Assembly (NCBI RefSeq): GCF_000182925.2 | Contig: NC_026504.1 | Coordinates: 2,418,001 to 2,482,000 of the forward strand | Length of the DNA: 64,000 nt | Reading direction: 5' to 3' | Source: Neurospora crassa OR74A | Lineage: Eukaryota; Ascomycota; Sordariomycetes; Sordariales; Sordariaceae | Shown here: in pieces, positions 10,530 through 23,199 of the stretch | Layout: each line of letters starts with the position of its first letter | Numbering within the stretch: the first letter of the stretch is position 1 | Made by a program: the position numbers and the translations under genes | Notes under the pieces: model-generated | What the model saw: only the letters and a program-made list of their open reading frames with translations | Database searches by the model: none | What the model was told of the DNA's origin: nothing

Positions 10530-13500
10530 TCAAATCTCCCTACACCATCTCGCCAACACATTCCCCAACTTCACCGCCCCGGGGATCTCCTCCAACGCCA
10601 CATCAACCCTCCACATCTTCCCTTCCAGGCCACCTCCGCTCTGCCCCAAAGTCGCTCCAGCTCCCCTAGCATTCGCCCCGCCTCCGCCCAGCGAACCCGC
10701 AGCAGGCACCAGCAAACCCAAGGTAACCAGCCTTTCCCATGCAATACCCGCAATCCCGCGACCCCAGACCCTGGACCCGCCGCCGAGAGCGAGCAGACCG
10801 GCGCTAGCGCTCTGCACGCGCACCCGGCTCATAAGTGATGTGTACTCGTCGTAGGCCATGGCAAAGTTGACCGTGTCGGTGTGGGCGACGATGTCGAGGC
10901 GGGCGGCGGCGATGAGCATAGAGAGATCGAGGTCGGAGAGAGAGGCGAGGAGGTGGAGCTTAGAGTCCGGGGGTTCGGTGGTAGGAAGGGTATAAGTGAG
11001 GGAAGTGGAAGAGGGTGCCGCTGGAATTGGAGGTACCCTCAAGGTTGGAGAGGAGGGGGAGAGGCTTGATAGGGGGAGGATGCAAGAGGTTAGGAAGGCT
11101 GGGACGGATTTGGTGCTGTAGAAGTGAGATTCTAGGTGATATTGGAAGGCAGGGGTTTTGTGGAGGGTCTGGCGGTTGTAAGTCAGCACAGAGGTCTACA
11201 GTAACAAAGTAGAGAAAACAAATAGCATAAAGAGGATGCGGGGGAAATGCAACTTACCGTGATCTTTCTATTCCACCATTCGAAAAACTCAGTATGCCCC
11301 TCCACCGCCTGGTCGATCCCCTCCGTTTCCATGTCCTCTTCATCAACCACCAAACCCTGCTTGCAAATCTCCCAGTACGCAGGCAAGCTCTTCGGTGGAG
11401 AGAGATACACATATCGATGGCTAAACCGACTCTTGACGCGCTTCTCCAGACTCTCGACAACATCAATCCTCGTTGTCAGGCCCAGAACGGCGATGGGCGC
11501 CTTCCTTGCCTGGGCAATGTCAAACAAGTTGTACAGTAAGGTTTGTCTGGCATGTGTGGCAAAGAGATCGAACTCATCGATCAAGAAGATGATAGACCTA
11601 GATGTCACTCCATCCTGCGGTACCAGACCGATTTCCGCAGGGTGAGATAAAAGCGCCAGCAAGGACGCCATGGTGTCGGCGTGGTTGTTGGTGGTCTTGT
11701 TGATGAGCTCATCCTGGACGGCCATCTCCTTACCGAGCTGACGCCATATTTCCCGGAGAGCCAATTTGTCGTCTGTGTGGATGAAGCCGTTCAGCCTCAC
11801 CACGTGGAACTCATCCTTATGCTGCGAAGACATGTCGGACATGATAGACTCGACCAGCTATGGCGATTCACTGTTAGAACTAGCCCACTCATGTGTTGTT
11901 TTCAAATTTGCAAACAACGAGACCACTGCTTACCGTCGTTTTCCCACTTCCTCGGGCGCCAATGACCATCATGGAGTTACCTTCACCTGCCACAATAGTT
12001 TGCTCGACCAACTGGCAAGTCTTTGCATACGCCTCTTCCTGACCACGCAGCTTGATCCGCCGCCCACCCGTGCAGCGTTCGACCAGGACTCGCTGCAGAG
12101 ACCGTAGATGCCGCTCAAAGTTTGGGATATCCGGCACCTTCTCTTCGGGTACTGCCTCAACCGTGGCCATCGTTTCGTCCTCTCTGCGCGTCACTGTTAC
12201 GTCCGCTGATGCCGATGGTACAGCCTTCTTCTTCTTCTTCTCCTTGTCTTTGCCTAGCTCCAAGCACTCGCGACAGAACCAGTCTCCTTTGGGAAGGCGA
12301 GGGATACCGTAGCACTTTTGATGAATAGCCTTGTCACAGCCGTCGCAGAAGACGATCTGGTTACCTTTTCTGGTATCTGGCTTTGAGCAGATCACACAAA
12401 CCTCTTCATCATCGTTGCTCCCAGCCTCTTCTGTGTCAAATTCTTCGTCCTCCGCTGCCGCATCTTCGGCATCTTCGCCGTCCACGGTCGGTGATTCAGG
12501 CACGATTCCGTTCTCTCGGGGTGCTGGCTTCTTTTTCGTCGGCGGGTCATCAAACATAACTTCAGTCGACATCCCCTTTCGTTCCTCCTCATCCTCTTCG
12601 TCTTCGTCCTCCACCTCCTTGGACTTGCTAAAAGCCACAGTCTTGCGCAGTAGATCGCCATCACCACCCACTCTCCTTTTCCGGGGACTCAATATCCCTC
12701 TGAGCTCTGGTTGTTTCTGCTGTCCGGCCCGTTGATGGCTCTTCTTTCCATCCTCGTAATCCAGGTCCGCCAGAAGCTGGTCATCGATAGCGTCGTCAGG
12801 TTCCTCTTCAGAGTCGCTGATTTCCACCAAGTCTGCTGATTTCTTCTTTGTTGACCTTGGTTGCCGTCGAGAGACCTTCGCTGGGGCTGCATCGGTCACC
12901 TTTTCCGCCGCCGTGATCCTGTCAGCCTTCCTCGGCCGGCCGCGTTTTTTGGGTGGGGGTAGATCTTTCGTAGCGTCATTTGACCCATCAGTCGTTACTG
13001 CTGTTACTTCCTTCGGTTTCCGCTGCGGGCCCCTCTTCTTCTTTCCCTCCTGTTTCTGCTGCTTCTCCTTCACCCGTTGAAGATCCGCCACCCCATTGAG
13101 CTTCAATTCATCCTCCGAATCATCAGGGATTGCGTAGATATCGTCCTTCGTTTGGACGGCAGCAGCCGCAGCTCTGGACTTCTCGCTTGTGCCCCGTCGC
13201 TGTTTCGCCTGTTGCCCTTCCCCTCCCACAACCTCTTCCCCCTCGCTATTAACCACCTTAGCGGGGGGAGGCGGAGGATTTTCCGACCCCTTGCCGCCCT
13301 TGCCGCCCGCCTTATCGCCTGCCGGACCAAGACTCCTCCATGTTTCCTCAAACACCAGTTTCTTAGCCGGTGGTCGTTCGACGATGAACCTCTTCTTGGC
13401 ATTGGCGGCGACAGGAGTGTGTTGTCTTGCCGCTTGCTGCTTTGCTGCGCTGCGGCGTGCTGATGTCCTGACCCCGGCTGGTGTTGCTATCACAGGTGGT

Positions 13501-13760
13501 GTAGCAGGCAATCCGAGGACGGGGCTGCTAGCTGCAAAGGGATCTAAACCTCCTGTCGTGCCGGGTGGCGATGAAAACATGGTCTGATCGAAGACATTGC
13601 TTAGTCGCTGTCTTTTGGATTTGCTGATGGCACTGGCCATTGCTCCTCCCGGCGTCGATATTGGTGGTGCTCTGTTCTCATCGGTGATTTCTTCGTCCTG
13701 CAGACGCGATCGGGGTCGTTTCATCCCTGTTGTGTGAGTGTCGTTGCTTTTGGGAGGCAT
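10530..13760 (-). CDS. orc4: Origin recognition complex subunit 4 with AT-hook and PHD finger
   Basis: ORC4 is an AAA+ ATPase of the complex that marks replication origins and loads the MCM helicase. Three exons read on the minus strand: 13760-11934, 11857-11258 and 11168-10530. They are separated by 76- and 89-bp phase-0 introns and encode 1021 aa. Residues 1-450 are basic, low-complexity and disordered, with an AT-hook-like KKRGRPRK at about 270-278. A PHD finger lies at about 453-500 (CVIC, CDGC, HQKC, FCREC). The AAA+ domain follows, with Walker A GARGSGKTT as the last residues of exon 1 (about 601-609). Walker B IIFLIDEFD is in exon 2 (about 695-703). Exon 3 carries the less conserved C-terminal region and is Gly/Ala/Ser-rich near its end. 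The assignment rests on the ORC4-like AAA+ core and on the PHD-AAA arrangement. At 1021 aa it is long, because of the disordered N-terminus. Confidence 0.93.
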
Positions 13761-14592
13761 GCTGCTGGAGGAGAAATGTGGATGCTTTGTTTGTTCGGCT
13801 GTCCTTTGTTGATACGTTCAGTTGGATGAATGGCTAAGCGTTGATAGCTCCGTTGAGTTGTTGGTAAAAGAACATTGGCTTGGTGTGACTGCAGTGCTTT
13901 TATTTCCAAATCTTCAAAGTGAGGTCAAGAGTGAGTTGCAGTAACGGTCGAAACGGTCTCCAGACGCGTCTTACTGCAACCAACTTGGGATGCCAAGCAC
14001 GGTCCACTTTATTCGGCTGGGCTGCCCTGACTATTCGCACAGTGCTCTGAAATGGCTTTGTATCGATGTACTTCGTTGCCCAGCCAATCGCAACCCATCA
14101 TCACCTATGGTATTCCTTTCTTTCCAAGGGACAATGTGCAAGTTTGCTCCTTTGGCTTTCTATTTTCCCTAATACACTATCATTTCAGATACCGAACTAC
14201 TGGTGTATGTGGTAAACGCTATTCATTATCATTCCCCTTCGAAGGGGATTCGTTTTGTGCTCTATATAACTGTATGCCCACCCAAGTTCCATCAAGCACG
14301 CCGTACGAAGAGTCGAGAATAATGTCTATCTAGATAATGATGCAATGCAGTTTTTTATGCAAGAAGGATCCGCGCACCGTCACCACAAGGAGACGAGTTG
14401 TACGTGAAAGGCCACCCCCCCAAAAAAAGAGAAAGACGAAATGACAAGTTCACGGGCATCTCCCCTTCGTCCACAACCTCTTCTTTCCAGTACATGCATG
14501 CAAATCTTACGTCCACTCTCCTGCTTCTCGTTGCTTTCCTTTGAATCAGTAATGCACCTCAAGCTGCCACCGACACATTCTTCACCCCTTCG
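13761..14592. other. Intergenic region upstream of ORC4
   Basis: This separates two minus-strand genes, so it holds the ORC4 promoter and the 3' untranslated region of the CSC1-type gene. No coding frame or RNA gene is recognisable. Confidence 0.6.
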
Positions 14593-17500
14593 TTACAGGT
14601 TGATGATGTCCACCTCCGAAAAGTCAGGCGGGTTGCGACCATAAACTACACGCACTTTACTGTCTAGCGCAGTGCCTTCGTTGCTGATCCAAATATACTT
14701 GCTAAATTCCTGGGTCCGCTTGATCTCATCGTCGCTCACGCCGATATCATCACGAGGAATCCAGACCGTGGGGCGGCGGGCTCGTAGCGCATAGTGTTGG
14801 AATGCTTTGCGTACAAGTACGTCACGCTCCTCTGGGGTAAGATCCTCGATTTCGTCGTGATAGCCGCCGAACAATGCATCTCCTATCGCCCGTTGTGCTT
14901 CTATGTCCTTCTGGCGGCGTTCGTTGCGATAGATGGTAGCTGTGCGCAAGTTCTCTTCCGCCTTGCCAAACGCCGCTTGCCGAACCTGCCTGCCGCCTCG
15001 TGCTGCCCAGCTACCAGCTTGAACGATACCCCTGACTGGGTTAAGCTTTCCCAGTCGAGACAGGCTATCGGCTTCTGACTTGGTTCTCTTGTGCAAGTTC
15101 CGAAGCTCAATATCTTTCCCATCGCTCGCACCAGGACCTGACCGATTAAGCGCAGTGGCTTCATCGTCATCCCGGATAATGCCCAGTCTTCGTTCTTGGG
15201 CGCGCTGGAAGGCTTCGTCGCGGATCACGGCTTCGTCTTCAAATGTGATGGGGAGGTACCGAAGGAGGGGCCCGAAGGAACGGTTCAGCAGATACTGGTA
15301 CAGAATGGTGAAGATAAGGGCAATGATCATGATGATGGCCTGAGGAACGCAGGCGACTTGATCGTTTTCGTCCACTGCCAGAAAAAAGAGACCAATAAGG
15401 CAGAGCTCCATGACATAAAGACCAGTAAACGTCTGGTTGATAGCCCGCGGGTACAAAACACCACCGGTATCGGTCCGGAAACGAGTAACGTAGAGCATGT
15501 TGTACCTGTGCGCACACCATAAGAGTGCAAAGGTGATGATGGCAAAGATTGAAATGAGAGGCGCCACAACGGAGTAGATCAGAGCGATGCAGGCGAAGTT
15601 GGTGTAAACCGGGAAGAATGATCCCCAAGTGACGCTTGGGAGTTGAGTATTGCGCGTCCATTTAGCCCGTGCCGTGTTGTCCAAGATACGAGCCATAATG
15701 TACCACATGAACAACGTGCCGATCTGAAGGAGCGTTCCCGAACTGGTTGACAGCGCCTGGAGAATCATGTAACTGAAAAAGTAGTTCGCGGCTTTGGGCA
15801 GGTTCTCCGCCAGAACTTCAGGAGTACTAGTAATATCCTGCGTAATGTTGGCAATCGTCTGAAACGTACTTGACGTGATGGAAACGACGAGGAACACCTG
15901 TACGAAGAGGAATGCAAAGTAGTATGTCTGCACCGTCTCCGTCGTTTGCGAGCCAGTCTTTGCGCCTTGGAAAGTTGCGAGCCAGTCCAGTGCTATTGGA
16001 ACCAAAATCAACAGGATCGCAAGGACAGCAGCAGGCAAAACACCAGCCACACCCTTGATGACGTTGTGGATTGTTTTGTTCTCGACCAACCAGTGGAGCC
16101 AGCTATACTTCTCCACCAGAGCATCGAGCTGCGCCAGCGACGCTGTCCACGCGACGGGAAAAGCCCACAGGACAAGCATACCAGTTACCACAGCGAATAC
16201 GAGAGCACTCCGCGCCCATTCGTGCCACCATTTGATGGCCATGTTGTCCCAGATGACGTCGTTGGGCGAGATTTCGACCGTGCGAGGGGCCATTTGCTTA
16301 GGGATATGGTAAGTAACGGATTGACAAGCCATATGCGCCGCGACTTGGTGGTTGAACTGGATAAAAGCGGAGTTCATGATGGGGTACCGCTCCGGATGCT
16401 GCTGGTCCTCCTCGATTTCGAGGTTCAACTTCGCCAGCTCGGCCCGGCACCAGTAGATGGTATCGACCTTCTTGTTCAATAAAGGCAAAGCTGGGAGCCA
16501 ACCAGGTGTCCAGTCGAAGAGCGCCAAACGATGATGAGGCCGGTCCTTAGCCGAGAGCCACTTTTGCCATTCGGCGCCTTCCTCCTTTTCTGTAGTGTAA
16601 TCCTTTGTGAACGCGGGAGGATACTCCACATCCTCAATATCGCTGTGGTAGAAGGGGATAGCAGCCTTGAATTTCTGCCACTTTGTCCTCTCGACCTTCC
16701 AAGGGTAGTCCTCGCGTTCATACCCTTGGGGGACCGGAGACACATAACCCCCCGATGGAGGCTTCCAGAACTCGTACCACCTGGTCTTCTCAGTGACGTA
16801 CATATCGTTCACATTTGAGACTTTGCGAGTGGTGTTGCCGATTGTTCGTGTATCCGGCCCTTTTTGTACCGTCGAAGCTTGGGTGGCTTCAGAGAGGGTA
16901 TGAGCGTGGCGAGCTTGAGATGCTTGCAACGGAGTCTCTGATGCAAACGACGGTTTAGGTTGCGCGTCGTCGTCTCCTGGATGCAGTTTGGAGTCGTATT
17001 CGGAGCTTGTAGAGCTTGTCGGCGATGATTGTGCTCCGTCTTTGATGAAGTCAAAGCCGCCCGTACGCTCCAACTCTCCTTCGACATTGTGTTGAAGGGC
17101 TTTGGGAAGGACAAGAATGTTGTGCCCGGTTTCTTCAACAAAACCAACTCCCTTTCTCAGTCCTCTTCCTAGGTTTTCGCCTACTTTGAAGAGGCCGTTC
17201 CCGCCCCGCGGGCCGTGATGCGGAGACCCTTCGCTCTCGCCCTCTTGGATATCCCCCAGTCCCTTACCCTCCAGCTTCTCTCCCCCGTGAACAGCCGTCG
17301 CAACGTCATGCGGCACCGCATCGTCGTCCCCTACACTTAAGCCTCCGTTGTCCTCGGCGCGTCGTTTAGCCTCATCGTCCTCGGCTTTTGCACGATGTTT
17401 CCGTTCCTTCTTCGATTCTGCCTTGACCTGATGAGCTTTGCGGATCCTCTTCTCCTCCAAACTCCTTTGCTTCAACTGTCTTCGCTTTGCCTCGCGGATC

Positions 17501-18568
17501 AGTTCTGTCTCGGCTTCTTCAAGCTGCACATGGATTGCATCACGCCTGTGAATCTTTTCGAGAAGTTTGGTAAAGTCCCGCGTCAGCCAGACATTTCTAA
17601 TGCCGCCAGGGAAGACGTCGAATAAGCCCCGCAAAGCATCTTCGGTGAGCCACTTGTCGGGAATCGAGCTCACGAGGACTGTGTTGGCAGATGCGCGCAA
17701 TCGATGTTCGGCACTGGTGAGATAGTCCTGGCGGATTTTGACGTATACGCGGAGTTCGGCGAAGAAGACGCCACAGACCCAGATTATGACGAGAAGAGCT
17801 AGAATCAGATGGGCCCAGCGTCGGCGGTAGTGTTCTGGACGGACATTGCCCCAGGCCAATGTATCCAAGCCCGTGGGGACGTCAGAGTCATCTGTATCCG
17901 TGGTGTTGGTGTCCACAACCTGGTGGCCGAGTCCCCCAACGTAATTGATAGGTATCAGGATGGGGATGACGACAATGGCGATGGGAATGAACAGGACCAG
18001 CAGAGTCTGGAGGTATCGGAGGAAGAAATAGGCATCGAGACCGCATTTCTTGATGATTTCACGGTCGTTGTATCTGAGCACGGTAGATAGTAGGTTCCAT
18101 GGACTCGCAGGTGGAGGTTCTGTTCTTTCGCGTTCGGGAACGAGGTAGGTTTTGGGTTTACTGTTGCGCAACATTGTTAGTAGGAACCAGTCTGGGCTGC
18201 AAGGTGATTGGTACTTACAAGATCCTGGCTAGCTTATGTCGTAGGAGCAAGAACAGTCCCATCTGGACGCCAAAAACGACCAACGAAGTAGCCAAGGCAG
18301 TAAGAAAAGCCACAAGACTGATGCCTCCAAACTTTTGGGCTGAGCCCGCTGCGTCGGTGTTGGGTACTTGCTTGGGGGGGACGCTTGTTGTTGTAGTAAG
18401 CACCCTCGATGATGTCGAGCTACTCGAAGATGTTAAACTCGCTGACGTTGTGATTGTCGACGCTAAGGCGGATGATATCGTGGATAATACAGATCCTGAT
18501 ATGGATGCTGTCGATACCGCGGTAGTAACGGCTGTTGCCAGCGTCGGAAGAGCTGTAGTGGTAGCCAT
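14593..18568 (-). CDS. CSC1/OSCA/TMEM63-family membrane channel (RSN1/PHM7 type)
   Basis: A predicted stress- or mechano-gated calcium-permeable cation channel in the family of yeast Csc1, Rsn1 and Phm7. Exon 1 is 18568-18219 and exon 2 is 18160-14593. The 58-bp intron joins codon 117 in phase 2 and restores the conserved motif RIFKPKTYLVPERERTEPPP. The product is 1305 aa. Residues 1-80 are a Ser/Thr-rich, probably extracellular extension. A membrane segment follows at about 83-110, then further segments at about 155-190 and 232-257 (RSN1_TM-like). The long cytosolic domain contains a highly charged insertion (Lys/Arg/Glu then Asp/Gly/Ser-rich). Next is a 7TM core (from about residue 680), where the window shows successive hydrophobic spans, and a C-terminal soluble tail. 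Family identity is secure. Which paralogue it is, and what gates it, cannot be told from sequence. Confidence 0.93.
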
Positions 18569-20153
18569 GATGGCTGGTGAAATTTGACGGCCTCTCGGGG
18601 CGTCGAGGTTTATGGTGGAAAGATATCGGTGGTATGACTAGATTGGTAGATGTATCTAGACAGAAACACTCGATCGGGAAGGAGCTGAGTAAGGTATATT
18701 AAGTTCGAAGCAATGGGTCGCAGACCGCTGTTTGCAGGCGAACCCGAAGCTAGAGCGACGGCGCGACTAGGAGGATGTTGTCGGCACAGGCATCGGCTGT
18801 GTTTTGTGCTGTTTATCCTGACAAAACCTTGGAGAAACGGAGAGATGATTGATTCTTGGCCAGGGCCATATGCCCCTTTCCCAGCCAGTGGGATGGTGTA
18901 GGAGCGGTCGTCGATTCTTAGTTGTGTGTTGCTTTGTGGTATCCCGGGGAGGACAATGGGAACAATGGCAGAAGGCGAGATGGGTGTCCAAAGGCGAGTC
19001 GAAGGGTTGCAGAATTAGGCGGGGGGATAGACGATTAGAGGAAGGAGCCCTATAATCAATCTAAGGGACTTGGGGTAAAAGAAAAAAAAAATGGCGGAGA
19101 ACCAGGAGAACGGGAAGTATGATCGACAGACAAGAAGAAGAAAATTAGAAGTGAGGTCCGAACAAGCGAGACTGGAGGTGGTTGTGTGGGAGGAAATCGA
19201 AGAAACGGAAACCGGCGAGTTATCGCTGTAGTGACGCTAGTGTATGTACGTATCGGTCCCCCATGACGAGCCAAACTGAAAGGAGCCAGAAGGATGGACG
19301 GTCTCCGGGAGCACTTGCTTAGGTCGCTGGAGCACGGGCGTGGTGGCCTTTGAAACTTGTTCGTTTTGTTGGCTGAGTTCATCTCATCTGAAAGACGACC
19401 TACCTACCTACGCACATTAGCGACCAAGATCGGGGCCGCCATGGAGCCAAGCGGGACGGGTTCCAGTTAGTTCCAGTGGGCCAAAATGTCTTGCTTCTCC
19501 CTTGTGATCTGATTGGGCCCGACACCAAAGTACCCTGGTGACGTCTGCGGCTCCTCTGTTGCTACCGTCGTGGCCAATCATGGTGCAGTATCAGTGCCAC
19601 CCCATGCCGGGCGTCACTTTGCAGCATGCCCCTGAATCCAGTTGATCATTGCGCGCCTATGAATTCTGCCCGACTCCCTTTCCCTCATGTCATTCAGTGG
19701 CCGTTTGTTGACATGGTTGGTTGGATGACATGTCCATTGCACCGAGGACAACAAAGCCGCAGACGCGCGCTTGATTTGGACTTGGTCTTCACGCAGACTT
19801 ACTGATGAAAAGGAACCACAACGGCTACCTGATGAAACATCCTTGCGCAACTACACCCCCCACCTAACGGACGAGCCCGTTGTGGCCCTTCACCACGAAC
19901 TGGTCTTGGTGCCCCTGAACGACCAGGCGTGCATGGCTGTACAACCGCAACCGAGCTCGAAACACGAACTTTGACAGCTTTCGATTAATTTCCGCTGGAA
20001 CTTGGCACGCAGACCTTCTCTAGCCGGCACTCTCCTTTCTACCTTACTACAGTATGTACACAAGAACATCCAACGGGAGGATACTAGTCGAATATGCGGC
20101 GATTGATTGATAAACGGGCACAGAAAGTTGTGCCCTCCCAATCTTGAGGTTGT

Positions 20154-20738
20154 TCACAGAGGGTATGACGCCACAATGGGAAACAACTTGTTGAAGAGTT
20201 GGTCATGGGCCTGCACAATGCAATCCACACAGCAAAGCATTGCAGCAAAGTGCAAAGAAGTGCCACCGCACCGCGGTTCACTGGCCGAGTCACACCGTGG
20301 CAGAGGCACGGCCGGCAGTCCATGCCAAGCACGCGTCCTTACATTCGTCCATTGGATTTTCGAGGTACATACGGAATTGTGAACTGGGGAGCGAGGAGGG
20401 TCGCGCGATAGTTGTGGACTTTCCGTACTGGGGCTATGGTGTTGCACGTGCATAGGTGAATGGAGACTCGTTGGCGATAGGAGGCCTCCTTTGTATTGAC
20501 TTGACAGAAAACCAGTACTTAGATTGCCGTGGTGTTGCGCGGGCTCTCTGTCTCCTGTTGTTCGGGATATCGGGGCAATGATATTAGTGGCAGCTGCGCT
20601 TCGGCTTCGGCGTGCGCCGTAGGTAAGGAGCAACATTTTTCCTGCAGAAAATCCCGTCCCCAGACCAAACACCAACCAAACAGAGGCCATTGCAGCAAGC
20701 GTCCGGCACCAACAACGCCGGGTGCTTTCAAAGCCCAT
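20154..20738 (-). CDS. Weak candidate: uncharacterised 194-aa open frame
   Basis: An intronless frame with an ATG start and no family resemblance. Residues about 14-33 are hydrophobic and could be a signal peptide or membrane anchor. The rest is Ser/Pro/His-rich with scattered cysteines, including CGG and LCCVDC near the C-terminus. About one frame of this length is expected by chance in a 64-kb window, and codon choice is unlike the neighbouring real genes. It is listed only so that it is not lost. Confidence 0.15.
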   Translation of the reverse strand: MGFESTRRCWCRTLAAMASVWLVFGLGTGFSAGKMLLLTYGARRSRSAAATNIIAPISRTTGDREPAQHHGNLSTGFLSSQYKGGLLSPTSLHSPMHVQHHSPSTESPQLSRDPPRSPVHNSVCTSKIQWTNVRTRAWHGLPAVPLPRCDSASEPRCGGTSLHFAAMLCCVDCIVQAHDQLFNKLFPIVASYPL

Positions 20739-21564
20739 GATATGCTTTTCTTTTTCGGAAATAGCTTAAAACTGAATAACATCAGTCTATCTCGCCCCCT
20801 CCCCACCTCCCCAACCGTTCCTGGGATCACTAATGACCAAGCTGGTGGCCAGGGGCTTTACCTCAATGTACATAGTGTACAACTCAGACGAACGACAAGA
20901 CCATCTGCCCAACATGCCAGGGAAGAAATGGATTGCATATGATAAAAACCTCCAGGATAACAAGTCAGGATCGCTGGTGTTGACATTTTCAAAAGCAGAC
21001 AAACCTCCATCCCGGGCAAACTTATTTCCCCTTTAGTGTACAGCGTCAAGCAGGTACGTAGACTAGTCGGATACACTACGGGCACTGGTACCAACACCCG
21101 CAAAGAACGGCCTAGAAGATCATTAGAAGCCCTGACTGGTATGTACCGATGAACCGGCAGTTCCCCCGCACTTTGGGGACCTCCACGTGGACCTGCCTCC
21201 TCCCCCAGGTTTTTCAGTTACGCCGTAGTCCCGCGCCACATACAACCTCCAACGATCACCACTGTCCACTCTATCCTGTCTAGGAGACCCCGACTGGCCA
21301 CGCATAAGATGTCGCGGGGTTCGTCCCGGACGGATGGTGGGAAGGGAAGTGGAAGGGAGGAAGTGCTCATGATGAAGCTATTTACACTACCTACATACTG
21401 CGTTGTATGGTTTTCCCGCGTTCTCTTATTCTGGACCCCACCTCTTCCGTTTAGTTACTACCTTGCATACTCGAATCACATGGATGTGTTTCAGTAGTTT
21501 ATACACAAGCCGGCCGTCGATAATATAATGGATCACTTCACCCGGTTTAGCTGCCGAGATGGGA

Positions 21565-21572
21565 TTTTATAA
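21565..21572 (+). promoter_or_regulatory. Possible TATA element of the FAD monooxygenase gene
   Basis: TTTATAAC lies about 105 bp before the start codon and is followed by a pyrimidine-rich tract (caccctcttcctccttg). This is a common fungal core-promoter layout. It is proposed from position and sequence only. Confidence 0.3.
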
Positions 21573-21676
21573 CACGGCTTCACCCTCTTCCTCCTTGTTC
21601 GCGACTTGAATTTTATTCTGTCCTCTTGGATTTTAACCTACTGTCGAATTACCCCACTATCTACCAACACACCACA

Positions 21677-23199
21677 ATGACCGACTTTCGCGATCTCCGT
21701 ATTGCCATCATCGGCGCAGGTAAGCTCACTCCGGCGGGGGAAACCCAAGAATGATGTTTCCACCTCACCGGGTACCGAGGATGCTGACGTGGGGGATCAC
21801 GCAGGAATGGGAGGGTTGGGCACTGCCCTCGCCTTCGCCAAAAAGGGGTTCAAGAACATTAACGTCTACGAGACAGCGTCGAACCTGGGCTTCGTCGGTG
21901 CTGGTATCCAGATGCCTCCAAACGTCGTCAGGATATTGGATCATCTGGGCTGCTGGGAAGAGATCGAGAAGGAGGCCACAGATGTCAAGGAGACGAGCAT
22001 CAGGCGTAAGTAGCATGCAGAAGCACCCCCTTCCTCAGGCCGCCTTTTTTGGCCTCGGTCCCAGAAAATAGAACAAAAGACTGAGCAGGTCTTCCCAAAC
22101 TACAGAAGGAAGCACAGGCGAAGAGCTCGCTCACGTATCCATGCCCGACATGCGCGAGAAGTACGGATTTCCCCATTGCACCGGCCACCGCTCCTCTCTC
22201 GCCAGCGGCCTCTACAACGGCTGTCTCAAGGAGCCGGCCATCAAGTTCAACTTTGTCACCTCACTCGTCAAAGTCCTCTCATGGGGGCCTAAGCCACGTA
22301 TCTTGCTCAAGTCGCGCGCGCAAGACGAGCCCTTCGAAGTCGAAGCCGACATCCTGCTCGCCTCAGACGGCATCAAGTCCGTCACGCGCACGCAGATGCT
22401 CTCTGAGCTCGGGCTCATGTCCGAGGAGGAAGACACGGGACAGGCCGCCTACAGAATCATGCTGCACCGGGATCAGATGAAAGGAGACCCGGAGATGCTA
22501 GCCCTGCTGGACTGCGACACGGTAGTGCGCTGGATCGGCGAGCGCCGACACATCATCGCCTATCCCGTAAGCGGGCACACCATCTATAATCTGTCGACGG
22601 CACACCCAGACACCAACTTTGCGGGCGCCACCAACGCGACGTACACGACGCGCGGTGAGAAAAAGGCCATGTTCGAGGTATTTGGCACCTTCTGCCCGCT
22701 GGTGCACCGCATGCTTGACTTGGTGCCCGAGGGCGAGGTGTGCGAGTGGAAGCTGCGCATCCACAAGACGCTTCCCACCTGGGTGCACGGGTCCGTCGCG
22801 CTGCTGGGCGACGCCTGCCACGCGACGCTGCCGCATCTAAGCCAGGGCGCCGCCATGGCTATCGAGGACGGAGCGGTACTGGCCGAGTGCGTGAGCAGGA
22901 TTCCTGCAGATAAGCTGGATGATGCCGAGACCGTTACCAAGACGCTCAAGGTGTTCGAGATGCTACGCAAGCCGTATACGTCAACATTGGTGGACTTGGC
23001 ATCACACTCGGGCCGCGTGCTACATCTCGGTGAGGGCAAGGCGAAGGAGGAACGTGATCGGCTGTTCCGTGACAACGGCAAGTCCGGCGTTGTACCAGAT
23101 AAGTGGGCAAGCCCGGATGTGCAAAAGATGATTTATTCATATGATTGTGTAAAGGAGGTGATTGGAAAGTTTGATGAGGTCTTCGCAAGCATTGCATGA
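21677..23199 (+). CDS. FAD-dependent monooxygenase, salicylate-hydroxylase-like
   Basis: A class A flavoprotein aromatic hydroxylase that would use NAD(P)H and O2 to hydroxylate a phenolic or carboxylated aromatic. Three exons, 21677-21719, 21805-22005 and 22106-23199, with introns of 85 and 100 bp, give 445 aa. The first intron interrupts the dinucleotide-binding loop. Splicing restores IGAGMGGLGTALA at the N-terminus. The DG motif appears as LLASDGIKSVTR at about residue 160. The GD motif LLGDACHATLPHLSQGAAM is followed by AIEDGAVLAE at about 325-352. All three flavin and NAD(P)H signatures are therefore intact. The start ATG at 21677 gives a short N-terminus ahead of the Rossmann fold, as usual in this family. 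Substrate is not predictable: salicylate, nicotinate or secondary-metabolite roles are all seen in relatives. No biosynthetic cluster surrounds it. Confidence 0.92.

Larger units (their letters stand above)
18569..21676. other. 3.1-kb divergent intergenic region
   Basis: This separates the CSC1-type gene (-) from the FAD monooxygenase (+), so it holds both promoters. There are several ACCTACCTACC-like runs (19398-19412). The only long open frame with an ATG is the weak minus-strand one listed at 20154-20738. No RNA gene or mobile element is recognised. Confidence 0.55.

Noticed and set aside
12052-12735. Plus-strand frames of 86-134 codons rich in Ser/Pro
   Set aside because: Antisense shadows of the low-complexity ORC4 exon 1.
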